From Pollenia angustigena (taxonomy: Eukaryota > Arthropoda > Insecta > Diptera > Polleniidae), in contig OV884058.1 in the NCBI GenBank assembly GCA_930367215.1, positions 170,420,478 through 170,484,477 of the forward strand: a DNA stretch of 64,000 bases, in the 5' to 3' direction. Of the stretch, positions 20,827 through 32,342 are shown piece after piece. How positions within the stretch are numbered: position 1 is the stretch's first letter; each line of letters opens with the position of its first letter. A program made the translations under genes and the position numbers. The notes beneath the pieces are model-generated. The model searched no databases and was not told the DNA's origin. It saw only the letters and a list, made by a program, of their open reading frames with translations.

Positions 20827-21167
20827 CAGTGAGACCTCGATTATCGATAATAGACGGGATCGGCAGAATTCTTGATTATACATATATTTTTTTTGGTGTG
20901 TTTCTTATTTTATGTAAATATATAACGTTTTATTATGTAAACATGAGGAAAAAAGTAAATTTGGCAGAACATGCTTCCATACCGTTAAGATATTCTCTTT
21001 CTTCGTTTATTTAAATTTCTTTTGATTGTTCAAAATTTAACGAAAACAAGATAATTTGTTTATAATTTCGGATAATAGAGGCAATTTAAATCAGTGCAAA
21101 AAATGTTTGTTTTCCATTTTATTGAAGCTGCCGGTTAATCGAATGACGGGTAATCAAGGCCATACTG
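20827..21167. mobile_element. 341 bp pogo/Tigger-type element, TA TSD
   Basis: The ends CAGTGAGACCTCGATTATC and CAGTATGGCCTTGATTACC (right end read inward) match at 15 of 19 positions, and TA flanks each side. CAGT ends and a TA target are typical of the pogo branch of Tc1/mariner. It is too short for a transposase and sits in the same host MITE as the Transib. Confidence 0.8.
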
Positions 21168-21289
21168 TAAATAAAAAAAAAATGCAACCAAAAATCATCG
21201 TATGAACGCAAAGAGATTTTGGAAGTTGCTTTAAAAGGGAATCAAGATAAAACGACGTCGTAAAAGCCCTCATGTGAATTGAGTGTATT

Positions 21290-21630
21290 TAAAAACTTTT
21301 TAAGTAGATTTTTTTACAAAAATTTTTGTTAATTTGTTTATTTAATAACAAAATATCTATTTCTTAATGTTAGTCGAATAATATAAAAATAAATTTAATT
21401 TATCGTAAATTTATTTAAATTCATGGAATTGAAATATGATTAACTTGGCCAACAAGTAAATAAAACAAAATTTGAAATATTTAATTTCAAATTAACAAAG
21501 TCGGATTTCAGTTATGTGATTAACGATATCAGATGATTTTTGTTAATTTGTATTCTTCATATTCTGATAAAATTTATATTTATTTAGTTTTAACAAATAT
21601 TTGTAATAAAAATATCCGTTATACGCAGCT
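21290..21630. other. AT-rich DNA, no gene recognised
   Basis: Low-complexity AT sequence between two transposons; nothing else seen. Confidence 0.5.
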
Positions 21631-21632
21631 AT

Positions 21633-22733
21633 GGTAATTCCATATCAAATCGACCAAGAGTGGAACGCGACCTCTTTCGATTTTAATGAAATTTGGTGAG
21701 AAGGTTCCTTTTAGCTTATAAGGAACATATATGAACGAAAAAAGAAAATTTTAAATTTTGTTTTCAAAAGCTATGTCATATTCAAAATTTCATAATTTCG
21801 CCGAATTAGGCGAATGTGTTGAGTTTATTTCTTCAATATCTCGAAAACTACTTTTCATACGAAGATGATTTTAATGTCATTTAAAGAGAATACTTGAGGC
21901 TACAAACCATATATAGAGTAATAAAGTGGGGTTGGTCATACATTTGACCCATCTAGGAGCATCCTAAATAAAATTCTTTAATTTGTAGCCTGCAGCGCGT
22001 AGGATGCTCCTAGATGGGTCAAATGTATGACCAACCCCACTTTATTATATATTGCGGAGTTTAATTTTTTTAAAGTAATTTCAATAAACTGAACCGTTTT
22101 TGAGTTACGCGAATATATGCAGTGCAACCTTCTACATTTTCGAAATAGCTGTATATCTTAAAAACAAGAGTTAACCTAATAAAACGGTTAGCACCACTTT
22201 ATTCAGCGTGCCCCAATTAGGTTAAAATGCCAGGTGCCCGGCTTGTCTGTTTTTTTGCAACCAGCACAGCGTACTTATTGCTCAAAATTACACTATTATA
22301 ATTCTATTTTAAGATTATTTTTTTAAAAGATTGCGAAAGAAAAATAATCATATCCAAAAAACGAAAAAAACACCTCCTTCAAAGTTTCAGGATTTTTAAA
22401 GAACAGTTTAATGTATTAAATAAAAAAAAATCAGCCAAATAAAAAAATAAGTTTTTGACTTTGTTCGTTTTTTAAATTTAATATTTTGAAGATATGTATT
22501 ACATTTTTGTATGGTTGTATGGTTTGTAGCCCCAAGTATTGACTTTAAAATGATCTTCTTCAGGTGTAAAGTAGTTTTCGAGATATTAAAAAAAAAAACT
22601 CAACACATTCGGCTAATTCGGCGAAATTATGACATATATGTTCCTTATAAGATAAAAGGAACCCTTTCACCAAATTTCATTAAAATCGAAAAGGGTCGTG
22701 TCACACTCTTGGTTGATTTGATATGGAATTACC
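21633..22733. mobile_element. 1.1 kb element with long terminal inverted repeats
   Basis: The ends are GGTAATTCCATATCAAATC and its inverse. The inverted similarity continues for over 100 bases (a GATTTTAATGAAATTTGGTGA segment at the left is mirrored near 22670). A second, inner palindrome of about 50 bases per arm (AGTGGGGTTGGTCATACATT near 21926, inverted near 22040) lies inside. No transposase is present. The target duplication is not clear. Confidence 0.75.
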
Positions 22734-22870
22734 CTTCTATATATATCTTTTTTTTTTGAGATAACGAATTATTAAAATTTATTAATATTTAATAGTTATT
22801 ATTAATAGCAACTTGGTACAATTAATTTTCTTTTAAGAAAATTTTTTTAGATTATTAAAGCATTTAAAAG

Positions 22871-23016
22871 CACTCAACTTAGTTGAGTTGTAATTTTTGT
22901 ATTATGGTTTACAACTTTGCTATATTGCGGTGAACAAAAACATAACAAAAGTTACAACTGATCACAACCAGTTGTCGTAATTACAACTCAACTGAGTTGA
23001 GTTGTGAACCGTAATA
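22871..23016. mobile_element. Small foldback repeat, CAACTNAGTTGAGTTGTAATT arms
   Basis: CAACTTAGTTGAGTTGTAAT at the left is inverted at the right as part of ACAACTCAACTGAGTTG. A GGTTTACAACT word is also mirrored. Probably a MITE; ends not exact. Confidence 0.55.
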
Positions 23017-23124
23017 GGGGCCATAGATTGTAGTAGCGGGCGGCCTCTACAAAACATTTTGCTTCCCACTTACACGGTTCAGCAGACCAAACGTCGAGGA
23101 GTAGTAAAAAATATAATAGTAAAA

Positions 23125-23223
23125 ATGTCTTCGTCTAAACATAAAATCAATGACATTTTGGATTGCAAACTGGATTTTATTGAACTTATAAACCAAATAA
23201 AAAATCCCTGTTACGAATGCTAA
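23125..23223 (+). pseudogene. Short ORF, possibly start of a MADF-like domain
   Basis: A 32-codon frame, ATG to TAA, begins MSSSKHK and contains LDFIELINQIKNPCYE. The spacing of hydrophobic residues resembles the first helix of MADF domains, which fly genomes use in host regulators and in transposon accessory proteins. No continuation is found after the stop. It could be chance, a truncated transposon gene or an exon. Weak. Confidence 0.25.
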
Positions 23224-23936
23224 TCAGAGCATCAAATGCAATCATGGTTGTTTACACATAATTATATTGTGAAACAGCAAGAGTTTATAATTTCCAAAGG
23301 ATTTTAAGATAATCTAAATAAATCTTTTGCAACTTTTAAAAATTATTCTAAAAATAGTTTTATAAATAAAAGGCGCAAAAAGAATGCAATGAGCTGATTA
23401 ACAGCAGCTGGGCACTCATTTTTGTCCAAAAAAATTCGTATACTATTGTTTTCCTTTTATTAAAATAAAACTTATAAATATATGAAATTTTTATTTTAAC
23501 CTTTTGCTCGTTGCTTTAATTTAAAAATCGTTGTAGAACAGCATTTATAAACTTCTGAAAATATTTAATTTAATTTTTGTTTTTGCAGAATAATTAAAAT
23601 AGTTTTTTTATAATACTGTTTAACTAATAAGTTTTCGAAAATACGAAAGTAAATAAAAGTTCTTTTTACTAAATTTTTTTTTACTAAAGTATTTTGTATA
23701 GTTCGTACATTGAGGTTCAAAATCATGAACTATTTCGTACAATGTACTACAGTTTTGTTGGAGAAAAATAAACATTACTTATTCGGCTTAATAACTACTT
23801 ATTTTTGTTCGAGGTGTCCACAGAATTCAGTACTAATACACTTACTTGAAGTCAAAAAATATCTAGTTTTTTAATAACTTTGAGTAAGTTGAATTGTAAG
23901 TACTTACAATATACTTACTAGAAGCCCAAAAATAAC

Positions 23937-24120
23937 TAATAGACCCAATAAGTAGTTATTGAGTACGTTACCAGTAAGTAAATACTTTGTACTGAAAACA
24001 ATACAACTAATAAGTAGTTATTGAGCTGATTATTAGTAAGCAAATGTTCGGTAGTGAAAATAATAGAAGTAATAAGTAGTTGCTGAGGTCATTACCAGTA
24101 AGTACTTATTGAAGTTTTCA
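23937..24120. repeat. 62 bp tandem repeat, three copies
   Basis: AATAAGTAGTTATTGAG-type starts occur at 23947, 24009 and 24071, each followed by a TTACCAGTAAGTAA-like segment and a GTACTGAAAA-like segment. More diverged GTAAGTACTTAC words continue from 23830 to 24190, ending in TTTTTTCTGGGTGTAAG, which may be a transposon end. Confidence 0.75.
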
Positions 24121-24366
24121 GAATAATGACAATTGTAGTAACAACTACTTACTAGGTCACGTATGAAATAACTACCACCTAGTACTAAAAACTAAAAAGT
24201 TTTTTCTGGGTGTAAGGCATGTTTTTTTTGAGCTTATGTAACATATTTATTAAGTTAAAATATTTTAAAGGAATTTAAAAAAAAACTAAACACATAACTT
24301 AAGAAAAATTAAGTTTAAAATTTTTTTGAATGAAAACTGTTTTACTTTTTTGTTTTTGTTTTTTAG

Positions 24367-24578
24367 AATACTATCACTTCCTGTTTACAAGAACGGACAA
24401 CAAAAGGCTACTACATATGAACATTTTTTTTAATCTTATATTATAATAAACTAATTTATTAACAATTGCAACAACATCATAAATGAATTAAACAAACCAT
24501 CAGCTCGTTCACAAATACAAGAAAAATAAATAAATTTAATAAATAAGAAACCTTTTCTACAACAACAAAAGCATCAGT
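24367..24578 (+). other. smg: Probable smg 5' UTR exon part with 3' splice site
   Basis: A pyrimidine-rich tract, CTTTTTTGTTTTTGTTTTTTAG, ends at 24366 and would serve as the acceptor for an untranslated exon reaching the start codon at 24579. The upstream exon and promoter cannot be placed from sequence. Confidence 0.4.
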
Positions 24579-27500
24579 ATGAAATATTCAACAAATTCAA
24601 TTGAAAGCCAAACCAATACCACAAATGCCAATAACAACATTAATATAGTGACCTCATCATCATCCTCTTCATCGTCATCGACGGCATCGTCCACATCTTC
24701 ATCATGCCTGCCTGCAGCATCAACGACCAATGGTGGTGGTCTCAACACCACAAATTCCACCGGGAATGCATTATTCTGTGAACAGGTTAATACTGTAACA
24801 AACCTCTTCGATAAATGGAATGATTGTGAGCGTACTGTGGTTATGTATGCACTTTTAAAACGTTTACGTTATCCAAGCTTAAAATTTCTTCAATATTCCA
24901 TTGATAGCACTTTGACACAGAACATGGGTTCAACATCCAATCTAAGTACAGTTGTTGTAGATATGAATGCTAATAATCCATCGTATTTACAAAATCTATT
25001 GAATGCCTACAAGACATTTCACTTGGGCGATTTGGTCGATACACTGTCCTCATCGTCTTCTGACAAAGATTCAATGACATGTTATGGATCTGATTTTCAA
25101 ATAACACATTGTGATGAACGCAAATTGTATGGAAAAAAAGAAGATATTTTGCATGAGGTATTGAATATGTTACCTCTCCTAAAGCCGGGCAATGAAGAAT
25201 CCAAATTAATTTATTTATCCTTAATACCATTGGCTGTAAAGGATACAATTAGACAAATTGTACCAACCGAATTGGTGCAACAGATTTTCTCCTATATGCT
25301 AATACATCCAGCAGTATCGAGTGATGATCGAAGGTAGGTTGGGATGTTTTTAGTTTAAATAAGCTTAAATTTTAATTTCTTATTGTTTTTTAGAACCCTT
25401 AATGTTTGGCTAAGACATTTAGAAGATCATTTACAAAATTTTAACAACTGTCAACCTTTAAATATGAGTATGCCTACTGCACATACGAACTATTTGCCAA
25501 ATCAAAATAGTTTGGTTGGTGGACTTTTGTTGGATAATCCAACAATGACTACTTCAGGATCATCTGTGACATCGTCATCTTCATCTGCAATATCAATTTC
25601 TTCGACAGCTTCAAATGTTTCAGTGGCCTCAACATCGTTCGGCAACTTGACACAAAATTGTAATGCCTCTACAATTTCCAATAATTCAATGATGGGATCT
25701 CGCAATAATGATTGGCAAACTATACAACCCCCAAGTAAGCAACAACAACAGCAGCAACAACAACTTTCAAAGTCATCAGTGGGCTCGGATTGGTCATCAT
25801 TGGTGGTTAAACCAAGTACAGTTGCTAATAATGCCACCGGTAATGTTGTTAGTGTTGGCGGGGGTAGTGTTGTGGTAGGTTCAACTATCACCGATCAACT
25901 ATGTGATACTTTGAATGTTATTACGCTGAACGATTTAGCCTCTAGTCAGAATAGTTTAGGTCTCAACATCGTTGGCACCTCTATAGTCGACTCACTAGCT
26001 TCGGTCGACAGCATTGGTTCTTCTTTGGTCAACGGAGTTGCAGCAGCGGCTGCTTCTGCCACAGCGGCTTCAGTTTCATCGGTGGCCGCAACACCAAATA
26101 TATTTGGGCCACAAACAAATCCCATTATTAACATAATTAATAATAATAGTAATTGCAGTGGCCAAATGACTGGCATCGATGATCATGACACCTCATTCTC
26201 AAAGAATGGCACAGAAATCATAGATTTTGATCCCAACACAAATACAATGAATAATTGCGATAGTTGCAGTAACAGTAGTAGCAGCAATGTTGGCCAAATG
26301 CAGGTGAGTTTAAAAAATAAATTGTGGTGAAATAAATCATAAACTAATTTTTCTTTTAGACCCACCAACAAATGGGTTACGCCTCGATTCTAATGAGTAA
26401 TTGTGCTGACCATTTGGATATTAATCGCTGGAGTTTGGATAACAAATTTGCTGCATTAAAAACTCGACGTTCCAACAGTCTAACCACCCAAACAATATCC
26501 TCTTCGGCCTCCTCATCCAATTCTTCGGTTATTACTGTCAACGATAATTGCTCCAATTCTACGGAAAATTTGGCACAGTTTGCCAATAAACCACGTAGTT
26601 TTTCACTCTCTATCGAACATCATCGCGGTTCGTTGACTAATAGTGGCTCCGATACCCGTTTAGATGATTTTAAACCAAATTATATAAAATTCCAAACACG
26701 TAATGTTGGCATGTCTAGCATTGGTTTATGGTTAAAATCATTGCGTCTTCATAAATACATCGAACTTTTTAAGAATATGACCTATGAGGATATGTTGCAA
26801 ATAAGCGAGGAATATTTGCAAAGCTTAGGTGTTACCAAAGGTGCTTCCCATAAGTTGGCATTGTGCATTGAAAAGCTCAAGGAACGCTCCCAACATTTGG
26901 CTAAAATGGAACAGGATTTAATCAATGGTCAGCTTAAGCTGCAGGCAGCTGTTGAAGAGTTGGCTAATATTGTTTTGACTCCAATGAAAGCAATTGAATT
27001 GGTCAGTAGCAGCAGTGGCGAGGATAATGTTGCTTTAATGTTTTTGAAAGTCGTGGATTTGGGTGAGTCTAAAACATTTTTTTTTAGTTTAAAGTCTTTT
27101 TAAATTTAAAGGTATAATATCGATTTCGATTTTAAATTCCAGTTTGCTCAATTGCTCAAAAAGATCCGTATGCTGTTGTTGATGATGACAATATAAGTGT
27201 TATTTTGTGGATCTTGGATCGTTCAATACATAACGAGGCGTTTGTTAATCATGTCAATCAACTAAAAGAATTAAAATTCAAACTATCCAAATTGAAAATG
27301 TCATTAACACCTAAAATACATCATACAAAAAATGGTAGTAATGGCAATTTAAATAAGCCAAGGTAAGTTGGAAGTATTTACCATTTTAATTAAATAAGGT
27401 TTATAGAAAACTTACAACTTTACTTTCCTAAAAATACTTTAAAAGTTTTTTTTCGAAAACGGACTGTTATTTAAAACTCATCAAAAAAATTCACCACAAA

Positions 27501-29495
27501 AAGCATCTCAAAGTAACTAATCGAAAAATGTTCAACCTTAAAATACATTAAAAAGTTTTCAATGTAAAAGAACTTTGTTCAAAAACGTATTGAAAGGCTT
27601 TCCAAGAAAGTATAGATTTTCAAACAGATCGAATATTTGTATTTGAAATATATTAGCCGAGTTCAGTATAATGCCAAAAATCCAACAACAAAATACAAAG
27701 AGTTCCGTTAGAATTCATTAAAGTGCTACGATATTTTTCATTTGGTTTTTTGCAAGCCTAATACTGCACTCCGCCATTGAAACTTTTACAATTTTAAATT
27801 CATCAAAATATGACTGTTTAAAAATTTATATAAATGTTTCTGCGATTTGAAAATTTATTGAAAATGCATATCCCGATTTGTAAAATATTAATCAAATATG
27901 ATTTTATTTGGATACTAATCAAATACTAATTGTAAAAGTATTATGTTCGAAAATTTTCACATGCTTTCCTTTAAAGTTTTCATCAAAGAGTTTTGCATTC
28001 AACAACTCACCAAAAGTGCTAAAAATTACAAGTATGTTTTGTAATAATTGTTCTTAGTTTTCAAATTTTTAGATGGAATGGTAAAACTCGCAAATGTGAT
28101 CAAAAGAATGGAAGTAATGATCGTATTAATCATCGTAAGAATTCAAATGATATGTTAAACTTTTCATTAAGTTGTTTGCAACAGCAACATCATCATAATC
28201 AACAAATGCAACAACAACAACAGCAGCAGCAAATAAATGAATATGATAAATATCACAATAACAATAATAATAACAGCAGTAATAATAATAACAGCAGTAA
28301 TAACCAATACAAAAATTCAGCATATCAAAATTATCAACAACAACAGCAACAACTTAAGCATCAACAACAAATGCAACAACAGCAGAAACAACAACAACAA
28401 TTACAACCACAAATGTTGCAACAACATACACATTTTCCGGCCTTGCCTCAACAGCAAAGTCAACAGCAACAACAGCATAGACGCTCACTTAACAATTTAA
28501 TTGTCGTCTCTGGAGGCCCACAACAGCCACAAAAAATTATTTTTAAACCGGGTCAAGGTATTTTATCAAATACAAATATGACGACTAATGATGATTTAAC
28601 AATTGATATGATGAAGTCCAACCAACAACATCAGCAGCAGCAATCACGTAAAGCTAGTCTTACTTCATTGAATAACAGCATCAATAACAGTAACAATTTA
28701 AATGCCAGCAATTTGGAAACCTTGCAACAGCAGCAGCAACAACAATCTCCAGCTGCAAATTCTTCCATACCGAAGAAAACCATGGCTGCTGTCGTAATGG
28801 TTAGTAATGATGATCTCATGCATACAGTAGCAACAGCAACAACATCAGCAGCAGGTGCAGGCGCATCAACATCTGCTAATGTTAATGTTCTTGCTCAACC
28901 TCCGCCACCACCCCAAATTCTTATAACCAACAATAATACACAAACACATGCCAATAACAATAATAATAATACAAATCTAATTAATACTAATCATAATGTT
29001 GCCATGTTGCAGCAACATCAACAACACCAACAGCAGCAGCATCATGCTTTACAACAACAACAATTGCAACTTTTGGCAGCAGCAGCTGCTGCTGTTGGCA
29101 ACTCTTGTAGTCTAAATGTCGGTAGCCTCGTTAACAATTGTAGTAATATTAATAATAGTAGCTGTGCTAATGTTGGCATTGTTGTTGGTAATAGTAATAG
29201 TAGTAATATTGTATTACATCAATGCAACAATATTTGTAGTACGACTAACAGTAACAACAATTGTAGCAACAATCACAACTCTTGTAACTGCAATTGCAAC
29301 AATCATCAACTACAAATCAATTTAAAATTACCTCCTCTCAATGAAAATTATCAACACCATCACCATTCTCCTCCAACAATTTCAGATGTTTTGAAAACAT
29401 CTCTTAATAATGCCACAGATCCCCTTAATGACATTAGAAGTTTGGAACAATTGGAAACGTTATGTCTTCAAATGACAGAACAAGCTATAAATTAA
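24579..29495 (+). CDS. smg: Smaug, SAM-domain RNA-binding repressor of translation
   Basis: Smaug binds stem-loop Smaug recognition elements in maternal mRNAs such as nanos, and recruits deadenylation and repression factors in early fly embryos (family knowledge). Coding exons are 24579-25333, 25394-26303, 26360-27062, 27143-27362 and 28073-29495, with GT/AG introns of 60, 56, 80 and 710 bases. Together they give 1336 codons plus TAA with frame kept throughout. The start MKY matches the known protein. Residues 64-250 hold the conserved N-terminal region (FCEQV, NDCERTVVMYALLKRLRYPS). The SAM domain is about 673-745 (GLWLKSLRLHKYIELFKNM, then VTKGASHKLALCIEKLKER), with the PHAT helices to about 860, ending in ILDRSIHNEAF. 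The rest is rich in Ser, Asn and Gln. It is longer than Drosophila Smaug (about 1000 residues), mainly in these tracts. Intron 4 holds a MITE. Confidence 0.95.
27363..28072 (+). other. smg: smg intron 4 with transposon-derived sequence
   Basis: The donor is AG|GTAAGT at 27363 and the acceptor ATTTTTAG at 28072. This is the only smg intron above 100 bases. It contains a MITE (27654-27775) and runs of AAAAGTTTTC / TTCGAAAA words like those flanking the gene, which explains its extra length. Confidence 0.75.
27654..27775. mobile_element. 122 bp MITE in smg intron 4
   Basis: The ends (AGCCGAGTTCAGTAT and, inward from the right, GGCGGAGTGCAGTAT) form an inverted repeat. The core GTGCTACGATATTT and a CAACAACAAAAYACA segment are shared with the element at 9532-9950. 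Confidence 0.65.
28187..29100 (+). repeat. smg: CAA/CAG and AAT/AAC trinucleotide tracts in smg exon 5
   Basis: Many interrupted CAA/CAG runs (Gln) and AAT/AAC runs (Asn), with short GCA/GCT (Ala) runs, encode the low-complexity C-terminal half of Smaug. CAA and CAG are mixed, which limits slippage. Antisense and other-frame open frames here are artefacts of this composition. Confidence 0.85.
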
Positions 29496-30715
29496 ATAAA
29501 GAGTTTGTTTATATTTAAAAAAAAATAGTAGTTGTTCTCTTGCAAATACAGACAAAGAAACCTTAACCGCCACATACCATTTATATACTCATTCTACTTC
29601 ATCACATTTTCTCACACTATTGTTAAGTGCATATTTAAAACAAAATGTCCTTTTTATAAAGAAATTTATCGCAAGGCCCATAGAATGTTTTTTTTTAATT
29701 TCCATTTGAAAACTCATATTATACAAAAAGTCCTTTGAAAAGTTTTCTAATCCAAAAGTTTTCTATTCGAAAACTCGTCGAAATTAATGGATAATCAAAG
29801 TTTGCAATAGAAAATATTCATCGAAAAGTTTTTGAGTGAAAATATTTATCGAACAGATTTGTCGAGAATTGTGTTCTAGAACAACATTTCTTAGAAAGAA
29901 TGTTTGATTTACAAGACATTAATTGAAAAGTGTAACCATTTGAAGAAAATATTTTTTTTTTTGGAAAAGTAATTGCAACGTTTTTAAATGCCTTAATATA
30001 AATGAACATTTTGCTTAATATAATGAAAAACTAAATTAAAAGAGATTTGATTGCTGAATTGTTAGTTAATATTTTTTAATGCAATAATATTTTATTTGTT
30101 AATATTTTTTCAAACGCTTCTAAGTAATTAGTTTAAGTTTTGTTAATTACAATTTTTATATGAATAGTATTTATCCTTACTCACATACACACTATATTAA
30201 CAACTTTTATGATCTTCTTTCATTGTATGAAAGTCGACATTAAATATTGCAATTAATCCTATTTACAAAAAAGGTTAACTGCAACAAGAAGTTTTGTAAA
30301 GTGTTTATGCCAACATAAACCATAGTTTTCATTACATATTTAAATTTATAGTGTTTGTTTTTGTTTAGTTTCTTGTATTCAACTTTATTAGCTCATTAGT
30401 AGTTGATCTATTAGTATTTATTAAAAGAAACTAGTTTGACATTAGTTTTTTAATACATTATCTGCTCAGTTTTAAAAAAAGGAAAAATTTTTTGCTTTTA
30501 AATGCAAATTATGTAGTTTGAACAAATTAATCATTTATAAATAATTGTTTGAATGTGAAAAAAGGTTAAGTTGTAGATATTTGTTGTTTCATTTGCAAAA
30601 TAGATTTGAAGTTTACTTAAAGAAATTTTGATTTGATTGACTTTATTTTGTAAAACTTATTTTGTTCATACCAATTTTATTGTAATTTTGTTTCAAATAT
30701 TTTAAATTTGTTAGT
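29496..30715 (+). other. Downstream of smg: probable 3' UTR and AT-rich DNA
   Basis: An AATAAA overlaps the stop codon (29495-29500) but is too close to be the likely poly(A) signal. The 3' UTR end is not determinable. Between 29690 and 30010 there are repeated AAAAGTTTTCTA and TTCGAAAA words like those in intron 4 and at 31.7 kb. No coding region. Confidence 0.45.
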
Positions 30716-30721
30716 GACATT

Positions 30722-31527
30722 CAGGAGTGTCATAGAACCCAATCTTATAGGTATTGGATTTGAAACCGAAACCGACAAAAAAAATGCGTTGGTGTCATGA
30801 AATCCAATGTTGTCGGTTTTTTGTTCCAACTAAAATTAGTGTCGGTTTTAGGTGTCACAAAAACCAATGATATCGGTTTTTTATTGAAAATAAACCAAGC
30901 AGCTTACAGCTCTTGTTTTTTTTTTTTATTTGGAATAAATATTTTGTTGTTAAAAGTTAAATTTTTTATTTAATTTTTTTCAACAATTAGATTTTTTCCA
31001 CAGATAGAAGTAAAAAAATTGATAAATTGGTAATATAGTATTTTTTGGATGTTTCCGGTAATCTCCGGCAGCGGGCTGCTGCGAATTCGCAAAAGTCTTC
31101 TTCTCACTTTTTCTGCAACAACAGCAGTGGTAATTCTATTTATTTATAACGTTAATCAACAAATTTGTTTATGTTTTTAATAAACTCGTTTTATACCTAC
31201 ATATTTTTACAAAACAAAAAAATTACACAAATCTAAACAACAAATGCAATGCAAATAATACAACGATGGCATTTATTTCATATGTTTACTTTATTACCAC
31301 TTCTTATTTTCTTGTTTAACAATACTTTAGCTCAAAAATCATAATTTACAAAATTGTCAAACAAAAATTGCATTTAAAGCTGTAAACACATGAGCAAAAA
31401 CATTAAACAACTGATTCGAATATTGGTTTTATTTGTATTCGAAAATAATAAATCCGACTTGTTTTCATGACACCAAATGAAACCAATATTGATTTGCAAA
31501 ACCGACTTCGATTCTATGACGCCCCTG
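30722..31527. mobile_element. 806 bp hAT-like non-autonomous element
   Basis: The ends CAGGAGTGTCATAGAACC and, inward from the right, CAGGGGCGTCATAGAATC match at 15 of 18 positions and have the CAGG start of many hAT elements. GTCGGTTTT and AACCAAT words recur near both ends. The 8 bp flanks (GTGACATT, ATTATTCT) do not match, so it is old or wrongly bounded. It carries no transposase. Confidence 0.6.
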
Positions 31528-31689
31528 ATTATTCTAAATTAAATTTAGATTTGTTGATGCTGAAAAAGTTTTATTATTAAGATTTTCTAGTTTTCAAAGA
31601 AAATTATAAAACATTTGTTAGTGTCCTCACACACAAATTAAGAACCGCACCATTTCCAATTAAAAAGTTAAACATAAAATATTTGAATA

Positions 31690-32275
31690 TAATACTATTT
31701 GAATATTTAAAAATGTTTTATAGAAAAAATTCTTTGAAAAGTTTTAGTTTTTTGAATATTTTCTATAGAAATTTTTCCGTTAAACGTTTTCTATAGAAAA
31801 TATTATTACAGGTTCACCTAAATAAGAGCATCAAGCGGTTTTAATATCTTAACTTTATTCGACGACAATCGGTTTTACGCGCCGGAACGATTCGGAGTTC
31901 AACGAACAACGACCAAGGATTGTCAACTGAACAACATTTGTCTCAACATTTTAGGTCCCGCTGCACCAACAACAACAATGTCTAAATGTCATATTTTCAT
32001 AAAATTTATACGAAACAATTCTATTTAACGTGATATCACTTACGGGCGGCTTGAAAATCCCAGTTGACGGATAGCTAAAAATTGGCCAAAAAATATAAAA
32101 AAATGCTTGCCGCTTTTATTTGATTGGCCTCTTAGAAAAGATTTCTATAAATACATACTTAAAAAAATTTTTTTTGAAAAAAAAAGTTTTCTATAAAAAA
32201 ATATTTATTTAAAAATTTGCTATAGAAATTATTAATCAACAAATTTTTAATTAAAAAATATTCTTTAGAGGCTAG
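31690..32275. repeat. TTCTATAGAAA-type short repeats and AT-rich DNA
   Basis: Words such as TTTTCTATAGAAAATATT and TTTGCTATAGAAATTATT recur at 31720-31805 and 32140-32275. The less AT-rich piece between them (31805-32080) carries no recognised gene. Confidence 0.45.
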
Positions 32276-32342
32276 AAACTTCCTGGTAAAAATTTTCAAG
32301 TCAATTTTGGAACAATTTATGTTGTAAAGTAAGACCTCTAAG

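Larger units (their letters stand above)
17274..21285. mobile_element. Host MITE (CACTC ends, TAT TSD) split by two transposons
   Basis: Left end 17274-17303 and right end 21256-21285 are inverted copies. They read CACTCA[G/A]TT....ATGAGGGC followed by TTTTACGACG, and are flanked by TAT at 17271-17273 and 21286-21288. Removing the Transib with one copy of its TSD, and the pogo-type element with its extra TA, leaves about 316 bp. That is the size of a MITE. The 3 bp TSD and CACT start resemble CACTA-type elements. It codes for nothing itself. Confidence 0.75.

Noticed and set aside
24557..24760. Asp/Glu-rich antisense frame over the smg start
   Set aside because: Reverse of the Ser-rich N-terminus of Smaug (TCA/TCG runs).
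25502..25891. Long antisense open frame in smg exon 2
   Set aside because: It is the mirror of Ser/Gln-rich coding sequence (CAA/TCA runs) and ends at exon composition changes. No domain.
28237..28500. Ile/Asn-rich open frame in another frame of smg exon 5
   Set aside because: A shadow of the trinucleotide tracts; the reading frame of Smaug is continuous there.
29495..29500. AATAAA as smg poly(A) signal
   Set aside because: It overlaps the stop codon, leaving almost no 3' UTR. The real signal is likely further downstream.
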